This document shows, piece by piece, positions 32,348 to 39,666 of a stretch of 64,000 bases of DNA. The position numbers and the translations under genes are program-made. The notes beneath the pieces are model-generated. The model was not told the origin of the DNA. It ran no database searches and saw only the letters and a list, made by a program, of their open reading frames with translations. Source of the DNA: Nucisporomicrobium flavum (GTDB lineage Bacteria > Actinomycetota > Actinomycetes > Mycobacteriales > Micromonosporaceae); NCBI RefSeq assembly GCF_016464385.1, contig NZ_JADMLH010000008.1, forward strand, positions 191,688-255,687. The letters are read 5' to 3'. Position 1 is the stretch's first letter. Each line of letters begins with the position of its first letter.

Positions 32348-32559
32348 GTCAACTCCTGTCCTGAACCCAGTCTCGGGGCAAACACCGATTTGCCGCACAG
32401 TGAACACAGATGCTCCAGTGTGCCCGGCTTAAACGCGTTGGCAAGGTTGCGAAGATGCCAATCATCACAACGGTGCCATAACGTCGCCGTCGGCCCCCGC
32501 CAGGACCCCGTGACTTGATCAGTCCACGAAGGACATTTGGTTGGAGCCGACCCCCGCAT
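32314..32559 (-). CDS. Possible Cys/His-containing mini-protein
   Basis: An 81-aa frame containing LWHRCDDWHLRNL and HLCSLCGKSVFAPR, a CxxC arrangement like a small zinc ribbon. It overlaps the start of the 99-aa gene by 34 bp. Third-position GC is only about 55%, far below neighbouring genes, and the surrounding 450 bp is relatively AT-rich. It is therefore either a transferred/decaying gene or chance. The start (ATG 32559) has no clear ribosome site. Confidence 0.25.
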   Translation of the reverse strand: MRGSAPTKCPSWTDQVTGSWRGPTATLWHRCDDWHLRNLANAFKPGTLEHLCSLCGKSVFAPRLGSGQELTCFLDPAMSST

Positions 32560-32689
32560 CGGCGTCGCTTTTTTGTGCGATGGGTCGGGCTGGGCCGCTT
32601 CACCGAGAACACTCAGTGATGCCTGCCATACGCAAAGATTGCACCACCCCGAGGATCGATGCAAGTTGCACGTCAGCCGAACGTGACCA

Positions 32690-32720
32690 AGTGATCACTG
32701 TCGACGCTTGAAGGATCAAG
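32690..32720. promoter_or_regulatory. Paired palindromes upstream of the XRE regulator
   Basis: AGTGATCACT (32690-32699, perfect) and CTTGA-AGGA-TCAAG (32707-32720), about 80-110 bp before the regulator's start. This is a suitable autoregulatory operator region, also upstream of the divergent genes. Confidence 0.45.
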
Positions 32721-32800
32721 AGATCACCAGAGAGACTGGAACCGACAAACGCCGTACGGCGGAGCATCTCGCCGTTTCCACCGTCGTACCGGAGGTGAGC

Positions 32801-33682
32801 GTGAATCCCCGCCGCAGCCCCACCATCCGCCGTCGTCGCCTCGGTGCTGAACTGCGCAGACATCGCGACGGCGCCGGCGTGACGATCGAGGTCGTCGCCG
32901 ATCGGCTCGGGTGTTCACCGTCCAAGGTGTCCCGGATCGAGACCGGCCACACCAGCGCGACGCCCCGCGATGTTCAGGACATGTTGGACATTTACGGCGT
33001 GCATGGCACAGAAGCCGAAGAATTGGTTCAGATTGCCAAGGAAGCGCGGCAAAAAGGGTGGTGGCACCCGTTCAGCACGGTGCTCACCGGCGCCTATGTG
33101 GGGCTGGAGGCCGCGGCGAAGTCGATCCGGGCGTACGAGCAGCAGGTGGTGCCCGGACTTCTGCAGACCGACAGGTATGCAATTGCGATGATTCGGGCCG
33201 CCCGACCGGGTGACACCGACCAAGAAATAGAGCAACGGGTACGAGTCCGGATGGCTCGCCAAGCGTTATTGATTCAGGACGATCCGATCGATCTTTGGGT
33301 GGTGCTCGATGAGGCGGTGGTGAGCCGGCCGGTCGGCGGCGACGAGGTCATGCGGGACCAATTGGTTCACCTGGCCCGGATGAGCGAGCTGCCGAACGTG
33401 ACCCTTCAGATCCTGCCGTTCGCGGTGGGAGCGCACGCCGGGATGGACGGCACGTTCGCGATCCTCGACTTTCCCGATGTCGAGGACCCGGACGTGGTGT
33501 TCGCGGAGAACGCGACCGGCGGGCTCTTTCTGGAGAAGACCGACGAACTCCGCAAGTACAACTCCATCTTCGAGACCATCCGGGCGACGGCCCTCTCACC
33601 GGAGGAGTCCAGGAACATGATCGCAATGCTGGCAGAGGAGCCATTGTGGAAGTCGAGACCAAGGGTTTCCGGATCGATTTGA
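32801..33682 (+). CDS. XRE-family regulator with DUF5753 ligand domain
   Basis: 293-aa regulator of the type abundant in Streptomyces and Micromonosporaceae. The N-terminal helix-turn-helix (about residues 10-65, LGAELRRHRDGAGVTIEVVADRLGCSPSKVSRIE) is followed by a DUF5753-type domain (YEQQVVPGLLQTDRYA, VVLDEAVVSRPVGG, NVTLQILPFAVGAH). The GTG at 32801 is chosen because GGAGGT lies 4 bp upstream. The gene overlaps the following DUF397 gene by 37 bp. Related pairs (WhiJ/AbaA-like) tune development or antibiotic output, with the DUF397 protein modulating DNA binding. Confidence 0.92.
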   Translation: MNPRRSPTIRRRRLGAELRRHRDGAGVTIEVVADRLGCSPSKVSRIETGHTSATPRDVQDMLDIYGVHGTEAEELVQIAKEARQKGWWHPFSTVLTGAYVGLEAAAKSIRAYEQQVVPGLLQTDRYAIAMIRAARPGDTDQEIEQRVRVRMARQALLIQDDPIDLWVVLDEAVVSRPVGGDEVMRDQLVHLARMSELPNVTLQILPFAVGAHAGMDGTFAILDFPDVEDPDVVFAENATGGLFLEKTDELRKYNSIFETIRATALSPEESRNMIAMLAEEPLWKSRPRVSGSI

Positions 33683-33870
33683 GCCGTGCGCAGTGGTTCA
33701 AGAGCACCCGTAGCGGCCCGAACTGCGACAACTGCGTCGAGGTGGCGTTCGTCGACGAGGCCATCGCGGTGCGCGACTCGAAGAACCCCACCGGACCTGC
33801 GCTGATCTTCACCGCCGACGAATGGGACGCGTTCGTGGGTGGCGCCAAGGACGGCGAGTTCGACCTGTAG
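33646..33870 (+). CDS. DUF397 protein
   Basis: 74-aa DUF397 protein with the diagnostic WFKSTRSGPNCDNCVEVAFVD region and the VRDSKNPTGPALIFTADEWDAFV ending. DUF397 proteins are small partners of the XRE regulator encoded just upstream, probably relieving or modifying its repression. The GTG start lies inside the regulator gene, overlapping it by 37 bp, so translation is coupled. The two Cys (spaced CDNC) are typical of the family. Confidence 0.92.
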   Translation: MEVETKGFRIDLSRAQWFKSTRSGPNCDNCVEVAFVDEAIAVRDSKNPTGPALIFTADEWDAFVGGAKDGEFDL

Positions 33871-34203
33871 GAACGGATTCCCGGAGCCTGACGAACGGGC
33901 CGGGCGAGAACGAAACGGCGACCCGCTCCCCGCGTGCCCCCGACCGACCCGCCCACCGGGCCGGACATGGCGCCGGTGAGCGGGTCGATCCGCGTCCGGG
34001 CCGGAAAAGCCCCGTCATCGATGACGAACAGCGCCCGCCCCATTTTCGCCGGATTTGTACCGTCGCCCGCCGCGACCCGCATCGTTGAACGCCTTAAGCG
34101 CGGACCGGACCGCGCCGGCGAACTGCCGTCGCCCGTACGGCTGACCGTCCCCCTCGTGACGGTGCGGGCAGGGCTGACTCAACGAGCGAGGCAAGGCGAG
34201 AAC
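33871..34203. other. 333-bp gap, nothing recognised
   Basis: No gene, repeat or clear terminator found. The last part (AGGCAAGGCGAG) provides the ribosome site of the next gene. Confidence 0.5.
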
Positions 34204-34656
34204 ATGACGATTGGTTCCGACAACCTGAGCAACGGATCTTCGAGCGCGCAGGACCGGTTCAGCGGCGGCGTGAGCGCGTACCGGCAGAACCGGCGTGAAG
34301 CGGCGCTGGCCGACAACGGTGACGGCGAGCTGGTTCCCCGCGGCGGCGGGCCGAGCCTGTCCTCGTCGGGCCTGCCGACCCGTACGCCCATCGAGCCGAC
34401 CAGCGCCCTGGACCGCGCGGCCAAGCTGCCGTCGCTGGACCTGCAGGGCCTCACCGAGCCGGTGTTCCCGTCGGGCGGCTGGGTGGACGCCGGCCCCTCG
34501 CAGTCCATGGCCGATCACCCGCTGCTCCGCGGCCTGCTGCTCGAGCTCCCGGCGCGCGGCACGATGCCCGCGTCGGACTGGCTCGACCGCTGGTTCGAGG
34601 CGGCGCGCTCGATCCTCGAACTGCTCTACGTGCAGGAAGCCAAGCGCGGGCAGTAG
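34204..34656 (+). CDS. Unknown soluble protein
   Basis: 150-aa protein. The first 80 residues are polar and low-complexity (Ser/Asn/Arg-rich), probably disordered. The C-terminal 55 residues form an amphipathic helical segment rich in Leu and Trp (LLRGLLLELPARGTMPASDWLDRWFEAARSI part). No domain recognised. Codon usage is typical of the chromosome. AAGGCGAG precedes the ATG. Its position after the XRE/DUF397 pair may be incidental because 330 bp separate them. Confidence 0.55.
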   Translation: MTIGSDNLSNGSSSAQDRFSGGVSAYRQNRREAALADNGDGELVPRGGGPSLSSSGLPTRTPIEPTSALDRAAKLPSLDLQGLTEPVFPSGGWVDAGPSQSMADHPLLRGLLLELPARGTMPASDWLDRWFEAARSILELLYVQEAKRGQ

Positions 34657-34760
34657 CCGTCCCGGACCGCAGCCGGCGGGCGACGCAGCCGGATCGCGCA
34701 GCCGGCGGGGGAGGCGGGCCGATCGCGCAGCCGGCGGGTAGGGCGAGGGCCGGGACGTGA

Positions 34761-35450
34761 TCAGGCGGCGAGGTCGACCTCGTGTGCCGCAGGTGCCGCC
34801 GGGGCTGCGACCGGGCGCGGCTCGTCGGGGAGGGCCGCGTACGCCTCGGCGCGCTGCTGGGTGACCGGCAGCGGGCGGAGCCGCCGCCGTCCGATGGGTG
34901 CCAGCACCGCGAGGTTGAGGCGGCTGTGCCGGACCGCGTGGCGGATGGCCAGGGCCAGCACGGCGAGGCCGGTCACGGTGAGGACGATGCCGGCGATGTC
35001 CGCGCCGGGTACCTCCACGATGCCCGCCGCGATCGGGATGCCGATCAGCGTGGCCAGGCCGGTCACCTGCAGGGGCGTCGCGACCAGCGGGTGCGCCGCC
35101 GCGGCGCGCAGGGCCGGCGGAACGGGCGTGAGCGGGGCGGTGGCGAACGTGGCCGCGCCGCGCCGGAGCTGCGTCAGGCGGCGAGCGGTCACGGTCACGA
35201 CGACCAGCGCCGGCACGGCCGGGAGGAGAGCCGCGGACGGCGCTGCCGACTCGCCGGGCAGCAGGCCGGTGATCACGGGAACGGCGAGGAACACCGCGAC
35301 GCCGGCACCGACCATCGTGGACAGCGCCCCGGCGCGCCGCCGGAGCTCCCGGGCCGTACGGGCGGCCGGCAGGGTGTCGGCGAGCAGCCCGGCGGTCAGC
35401 CAGACCGCGGCCAGGGTGCCGACGAGGATGAGGTCCGTCGTGGTGTTCAC
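34761..35450 (-). CDS. Polytopic membrane protein, unknown
   Basis: 229-aa protein with about six membrane helices (roughly residues 5-24, 42-62, 70-90, 120-142, 147-170 and a final short hydrophobic stretch), then a basic segment (RRRLRPLPVTQQR) and a Pro/Ala-rich tail. No family recognised. The GTG at 35450 is preferred, with AGGTGAAG upstream. The 104 bp before the stop contain degenerate copies of a GCAGCCGGCGGG word. Confidence 0.65.
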   Translation of the reverse strand: MNTTTDLILVGTLAAVWLTAGLLADTLPAARTARELRRRAGALSTMVGAGVAVFLAVPVITGLLPGESAAPSAALLPAVPALVVVTVTARRLTQLRRGAATFATAPLTPVPPALRAAAAHPLVATPLQVTGLATLIGIPIAAGIVEVPGADIAGIVLTVTGLAVLALAIRHAVRHSRLNLAVLAPIGRRRLRPLPVTQQRAEAYAALPDEPRPVAAPAAPAAHEVDLAA

Positions 35451-35772
35451 ATCGACAGACTTCACCTGCGGCGCAACCCGCAAAACCGGGATATCACCGG
35501 ACCCGGGTCCCCTAGGGGTGATCGCGAAACGGCCTGTGAGCGCCGTATTACTGTGCGCTCTCATTCCAACGGGCGAAGTGGACATTGGCCCCTGTTGCGA
35601 CCGTGACCCTTGTCCTAGTGTCGAGTGCCAGACGTCCCGCGATGCATCGGCGATTTGTCCGGAGAGGGCGATCCCGGATGTGCGGGCGACGGGCTCGACC
35701 TGGGGAGGTCGGCCGGGATCCCTCGCGTGTGCGGCGCGGGGTCCCGGCGCCGCCCGGCGGGGAGCCGGGGGC
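35451..35772. other. 322-bp gap, no gene recognised
   Basis: Upstream region of the minus-strand membrane protein and downstream region of the glycosyltransferase. A relatively AT-rich stretch at 35460-35600 probably holds the membrane-protein promoter. No clear hairpin terminator with a U-tract. Confidence 0.45.
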
Positions 35773-36579
35773 TCAGACCGCGAACGACGTGACCGGCTCG
35801 CTGGTCGGCGCCGGCGGCTTCGCCTTCCACAAGCCGGCCTTCTGCATCGCCAGCCGCGACACGTACGCCGGGTTCAGCAGCACGTAACGCTTCCACAGCC
35901 GCTTGGGCTCGAGGCCGAGCCGCCACAGCCATTCCAGCGCGTACTTCTGCATCCACGCCGGCGGGTTCTTCAGCAGCCCGGCGTGGTAGTCGAACGCCGC
36001 CCCGACCGCCAGCAACGGCATGTCCAGCAGCGGGCGCATCGCGTACGCCCAGATCTCCTGCCGGGGGCAACCCAGGCCGACCAGGACGATCCGCGCGCCC
36101 GACGCCTTGATCCGGTCGGCGATCTCCGCCTCCTCGCCGGGGCGGTTGCTGCGGAACTTGGAGGCCTCGACGCCGGCGAGCTTGAGCGCCGGGAACATCC
36201 GCTCCAGCGCCGGTACCAGCTTCTCGAGGGTCGGCTCGGTGGACCCGTACAGGTAGACGGGCAGGCCCTCAGCCGCGGCCTGGCGCAGGACGCGCAGCGT
36301 GAGTTCGGGGCCGTAGACGCGGTCCGTCAGGCCGGCGTGGTGCACCAGGTTGAGCGCGCCGCGTACGGGCTGGCCGTCGGGGGTCACCAGGTCGAAGGAG
36401 TTCAGCCGGGCGTTGTGCGCCTTGTCCTGCACGCCGGTCATGACGCCGTGCACGGCCAGCGCGGTCACCGCGTAGTGCCGGCGCTCCCGGGCGGCCTCGA
36501 TGATCTTCGCCGTGGCGGCGTCGTAATCCACGGCGTCGACGAGGACGCCGAGCACGTTGCGCTTGCCCTGGTCGATCAT
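35773..36579 (-). CDS. WecG/TagA/CpsF-family glycosyltransferase
   Basis: 268-aa GT26-family enzyme. Members transfer N-acetylmannosamine(uronic acid) or glucosyl residues onto lipid-linked sugars in wall teichoic acid or capsule synthesis. Visible family motifs are the TPDGQPV loop (catalytic Asp), YLYGS, and GLGCPRQEIWAYAMRPLLDMPLLAVGAAFDY region pieces. The start overlaps the epimerase stop as ATGA, so the two are translationally coupled. This suggests synthesis of a surface glycopolymer whose sugar is supplied or modified by the epimerase. Confidence 0.92.
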   Translation of the reverse strand: MIDQGKRNVLGVLVDAVDYDAATAKIIEAARERRHYAVTALAVHGVMTGVQDKAHNARLNSFDLVTPDGQPVRGALNLVHHAGLTDRVYGPELTLRVLRQAAAEGLPVYLYGSTEPTLEKLVPALERMFPALKLAGVEASKFRSNRPGEEAEIADRIKASGARIVLVGLGCPRQEIWAYAMRPLLDMPLLAVGAAFDYHAGLLKNPPAWMQKYALEWLWRLGLEPKRLWKRYVLLNPAYVSRLAMQKAGLWKAKPPAPTSEPVTSFAV

Positions 36580-37649
36580 GACGCGGGGACCCACTTGTCG
36601 ACGTTGGCCTCGTAGATCTCCTGGAGGATCATCGGCACGTCGTAGACCTGCTTCCACTCCGGGTAGTCGGCCTGGAAGGCGGCCATCGAGCCGATCCACC
36701 ACTGGTGGTCGCCGATGCGGTTGTCGTCCACGTACTCGGTGATCATCTCGGTGCCGCTGATCTTCGCCGCGATCGCGAACGCCTCGAGGTTGGAGCAGTT
36801 GGAGTGGCGGCCGCCGCCGAGGTTGTAGACCTTCGCCGAGCCGGGGTTGCGGAAGAACGCCTCGAACGCGCTCAGCACGTCGTGGCTGTGGATCGCGTCG
36901 CGGACCTGCTTGCCCTTGTAGCCGAAGATCCGGTACGTGCGCCGCTCCATGTTGGCGCGCATCACGTACCCGAGGAAGCCGTGCAGCTCCGTGGCGGAGT
37001 GCGCGGGCCCGGTGAGCGTGCCCCCGCGGAAGATCGCGGTCTTCATGCCGAAGTAGCGGCCGTACTCCTGCGCCATCACGTCGGCCGCCACCTTCGACGC
37101 ACCGAAGATGGAGTGCAGGCAGTTGTCGATCGACATGTCTTCGGTGATGCCGTTGTAGTACGGGTGCGCCGGGTCGAGCTCCCAGCGCGTCTCCTGCTCG
37201 ATCAGCGGCAGCCGGTTGGGGGTGTCGCCGTACACCTTGTTGGTGGAGCAGTGGATGAACGGCGCCTCGATGCAGTGGTCGCGCGTGTTCTGCAGCATCG
37301 TCAGCGTGCCGCCGGCATTCACATCGAAGTCCGTGTACGGGTCCCGCACGGCCCAGTCGTGCGACGGCTGCGCGGCGGTGTGGATCACCACCGCGATGTC
37401 CTTGCCGTACTTCTTGAAGATCCGTGCGACCGCGTCCCGGTCCCGGATGTCCACCCCGTGGTGCTCGTACGAGGACCCCAGCTCGGTGCTCAGCCGCTGC
37501 ACGTTCCACGCGGTCGACGCCTCGGCCCCGAAGAACTCCTGCCGCATATCGTTGTCGATCCCGACCACGTCAAGTCCGAGCCCGGCGAAGTGCCGAACCG
37601 CCTCCGACCCGATGAGACCACCTGATCCGGTTACCAGAGCAACGGCCAC
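36576..37649 (-). CDS. NAD-dependent sugar epimerase/dehydratase (extended SDR)
   Basis: 357-aa extended short-chain dehydrogenase, similar in layout to CDP-paratose/tyvelose 2-epimerases. The NAD site GSGGLIGSE is at 8-16, and the Ser/Thr region is CSTNKVYGD. The usual YxxxK catalytic pair appears as F182-GAS-K186, i.e. Tyr is replaced by Phe. Other conserved parts (ADVMAQEYGRYFGMKT, RDAIHSHDV) are intact, so the protein is probably folded. The true substrate is an NDP-sugar of unknown identity. Coupled to the TagA-type glycosyltransferase gene. Confidence 0.88.
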   Translation of the reverse strand: MAVALVTGSGGLIGSEAVRHFAGLGLDVVGIDNDMRQEFFGAEASTAWNVQRLSTELGSSYEHHGVDIRDRDAVARIFKKYGKDIAVVIHTAAQPSHDWAVRDPYTDFDVNAGGTLTMLQNTRDHCIEAPFIHCSTNKVYGDTPNRLPLIEQETRWELDPAHPYYNGITEDMSIDNCLHSIFGASKVAADVMAQEYGRYFGMKTAIFRGGTLTGPAHSATELHGFLGYVMRANMERRTYRIFGYKGKQVRDAIHSHDVLSAFEAFFRNPGSAKVYNLGGGRHSNCSNLEAFAIAAKISGTEMITEYVDDNRIGDHQWWIGSMAAFQADYPEWKQVYDVPMILQEIYEANVDKWVPAS

Positions 37650-37822
37650 GAGCGAATCTCCAGACGCCTAGGCACCAAAAAACAAGACGAGAGCATAACG
37701 CCCCCACGCCCACCCATCCGATTCACCCGAACGAGGCGAACAAGCGAGACGAGCGAAGCGATGTCGGTCACGAACCACAACCCGTACCCAAAGAGGGCCG
37801 AGCCCCACCCCCGCCCACGGGC

Positions 37823-38055
37823 GACCACCGCACGGTGGGTTGAGGGTGACGGACGCCCTCGGGGTGACCACCGCACGGTGGGTTGAGGGTGACGGACGCC
37901 CCCCGGGGTGACCACCGCACGGTGGGTTGAGGGTGACGGACGCCCCCCGGGGTGACCACCGCACGGTGGGTTGAGGGTGACGGACGTCCTCGGGGTGACC
38001 ACCGCACCGTGGGTTGAGGGTGACGGACGCCCCTCAGGGTGACCACCGCACCGTG
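37823..38055. repeat. Six-copy 43/44-bp tandem repeat
   Basis: Copies begin at 37823, 37866, 37910, 37954, 37997 and 38041 (spacing 43, 44, 44, 43, 44). Each starts GACCACCGCACGGTGGGT, itself an inverted repeat (CCACCG/CGGTGG), and continues TTGAGGGTGACGGACG. The last two full copies change the loop to CACCGTGGG. Spacing that is not a multiple of three excludes a protein repeat. A perfect hairpin CCGGGGGC-TCG-GCCCCCGG (38062-38080) follows the array. Confidence 0.93.
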
Positions 38056-38087
38056 GGGTTTCCGGGGGCTCGGCCCCCGGAGCAGAC

Positions 38088-38143
38088 AAAAAAGAGCGAC
38101 CCCCGCTCCGCGCTTTCCGCGGACAGGGGCCACCCGGTCGCTC
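38088..38143 (-). terminator. Terminator of the tRNA-Leu gene
   Basis: On the minus strand GAGCGACC pairs with GGTCGCTC, enclosing an inner hairpin, followed by TTTTTT (38093-38088). It begins 2 bp after the tRNA 3' end. Confidence 0.85.
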
Positions 38144-38144
38144 G

Positions 38145-38227
38145 TGGGGATGGGGGGAGTTGAACCCCCACGTCCTTTCGGACACACGGACCTGAACCGT
38201 GCGCGTCTGCCATTCCGCCACATCCCC
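38145..38227 (-). tRNA. tRNA-Leu (anticodon CAG)
   Basis: An 83-nt class II tRNA. The acceptor stem is GGGGATG/CATCCCC with discriminator A; the D-arm region is TGGCGGAATGGCAGACGC; the anticodon loop contains TTCAGGT (CAG). A long variable arm (GTGTCCGAAAGGACGT) and the T-arm GGGGGTTCAACTCCCCC follow. The 3' CCA is not encoded. It decodes CUG, the most used Leu codon in a GC-rich genome. Confidence 0.95.
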
Positions 38228-38422
38228 GTGGCACTGCGTTAGCCGGAACAGACTACGCTGTCCCTCGTTACATCGCGAGCAGGTACTGCCCTCGACGCCA
38301 GGGAAGATTAGCACGGCGCCGAGGGCCGTTATACGAGGGTCAGGAGCGACCGGCCGCTCGCCGCAGTGATGCGGAAGCGGCGGCCGGATACCATCATGTC
38401 CTCGGAACCCGAGGAGGAGCCG

Positions 38423-39178
38423 GTGAGCGTGCTGCAGCGCTTTGAGAAGCGGTTGGAAGGCCTGGTCGAGGGGGCCTTCGCGAAGGTGTTCAAGGGTGTC
38501 GTGCACCCGGTGGAGATTCTGAATGCCATGCAGCGGGAGGCCGAGGCGCACAAGGCTATCCTCGCTGGTGGCCGGACTCTCGTGCCGAACCGCTACGTGA
38601 TCGATCTCTCGCCGTACGACCACAGCCGGCTGGCGCCGTACGCCGCTGCACTGGCCCAGGAGCTGGCCCAGTCGCAGGCGGAGTTCATCGGTGAGCAGGC
38701 CTGGACGGTGTACGGCGACGTGATCGTCGAGATCGAGCGGGGCGACGGGCTGGACACGGGCATGTTCCGGGTCACGGCGGAGGTGTACACCGGCGGCGAG
38801 GTCGCCCCGGTGCAGCAGCCTGCCTATGACGCGCAGCCCGCGTATTCGCCGTACGACCAGCAGCCGGGCGGCTACCAGCAGCACGGGCACAACGGCCGGA
38901 ACGTGGGCCTCGTGTCCGGTGACGGCCGGACGTACCCGCTGCAGATGGGTTCCACGGTGATCGGCCGGGGTGACCAGGCCAATCTGCGCCTGCCGGATGT
39001 CGGCATCTCGCGCCGGCACGCCCGGCTGGACTACGACGGCAGCCAGGTGGTGCTGACCGATCTGGGTTCGACGAACGGCACGATGGTCAACGGTCAGCGC
39101 GTGTCGGCCGTGGCCCTCAACCCGGGCGACATGATCCAGTTGGGCACCACCACGTTGACGTTCCGAGTGGACGGCTAG
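38423..39178 (+). CDS. fhaA: FHA-domain protein FhaA
   Basis: 251-aa regulator of wall synthesis. The N-terminal DUF3662 (FhaA_N) domain (1-115, SVLQRFEKRLEGLVEGAFAKVF) is followed by a Gln/Tyr-rich linker and a C-terminal FHA domain (about 170-250). The latter carries the phosphothreonine-binding GRG, SRRHARL and LGSTNGT motifs. In mycobacteria FhaA binds kinase-phosphorylated partners such as MviN. The GTG at 38423 with GAGGAGGAG upstream is preferred over ATGs further back. It is the first gene of the PstP-RodA-PbpA-PknA-PknB operon. Confidence 0.95.
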   Translation: MSVLQRFEKRLEGLVEGAFAKVFKGVVHPVEILNAMQREAEAHKAILAGGRTLVPNRYVIDLSPYDHSRLAPYAAALAQELAQSQAEFIGEQAWTVYGDVIVEIERGDGLDTGMFRVTAEVYTGGEVAPVQQPAYDAQPAYSPYDQQPGGYQQHGHNGRNVGLVSGDGRTYPLQMGSTVIGRGDQANLRLPDVGISRRHARLDYDGSQVVLTDLGSTNGTMVNGQRVSAVALNPGDMIQLGTTTLTFRVDG

Positions 39179-39183
39179 CGACC

Positions 39184-39666
39184 TTGCCCGAATTCGTCCT
39201 CACCGTCGCCCGCTTCGGCTTCCTCATCCTGCTGTGGATCTTCGTGTTCACGGTGGTGGGGGTGATCCGGAAGGATCTCTTCGCCGGCGTCCGGTCCAAG
39301 AGCATCGTCGCCACACCTCGCGGGGTGGGTGGGGTGATGGCTCCTGGCCGGCCGGCGAAGGCGAAGCGTGGCAAGACGGCGCGACAACTCGTCGTGACCG
39401 CCGGTCAGCTCGCCGGCACCCGGATCACGCTCGGTGAGGCACAAATCACGATAGGGCGCGCCGAGGATTCCACGCTGGTCATCACCGATGACTTCGCGTC
39501 GGCCCGGCACGCCCGGCTCGTTCCGCGCGATGGCCAGTGGTTCGTCGAGGATCTCGGCTCGACGAACGGCACCTATCTCGATCGCGGTAAGGTCTCCGGA
39601 CCTACTCCCGTCCCGCTTGGCGTGCCGATCCGGATCGGCCGCACTTCTCTCGAGTTACGGCCATGA
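39184..39666 (+). CDS. fhaB: FHA-domain membrane protein FhaB (FipA)
   Basis: 160-aa protein with one N-terminal membrane helix (about 8-28) and a cytosolic FHA domain (about 85-155) with GRAEDSTLVI, SARHARL and LGSTNGT. In mycobacteria FhaB/FipA links FtsQ and FtsZ at the septum and is a kinase target. The start is a TTG 5 bp after fhaA; the position agrees with the short N-terminus before the helix seen in relatives. It overlaps the pstP start by 4 bp (ATGA). Confidence 0.93.
   Translation: MPEFVLTVARFGFLILLWIFVFTVVGVIRKDLFAGVRSKSIVATPRGVGGVMAPGRPAKAKRGKTARQLVVTAGQLAGTRITLGEAQITIGRAEDSTLVITDDFASARHARLVPRDGQWFVEDLGSTNGTYLDRGKVSGPTPVPLGVPIRIGRTSLELRP

Noticed and set aside
37823..38055. Repeat array considered as a CRISPR
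   Set aside because: Units are contiguous with no unique spacers and no cas genes nearby; it is a simple tandem repeat.
38145..38227. tRNA-Leu considered as an integration site of a mobile element
   Set aside because: No second copy of the tRNA 3' end, no integrase or excisionase gene, and the flanks are ordinary chromosomal genes.
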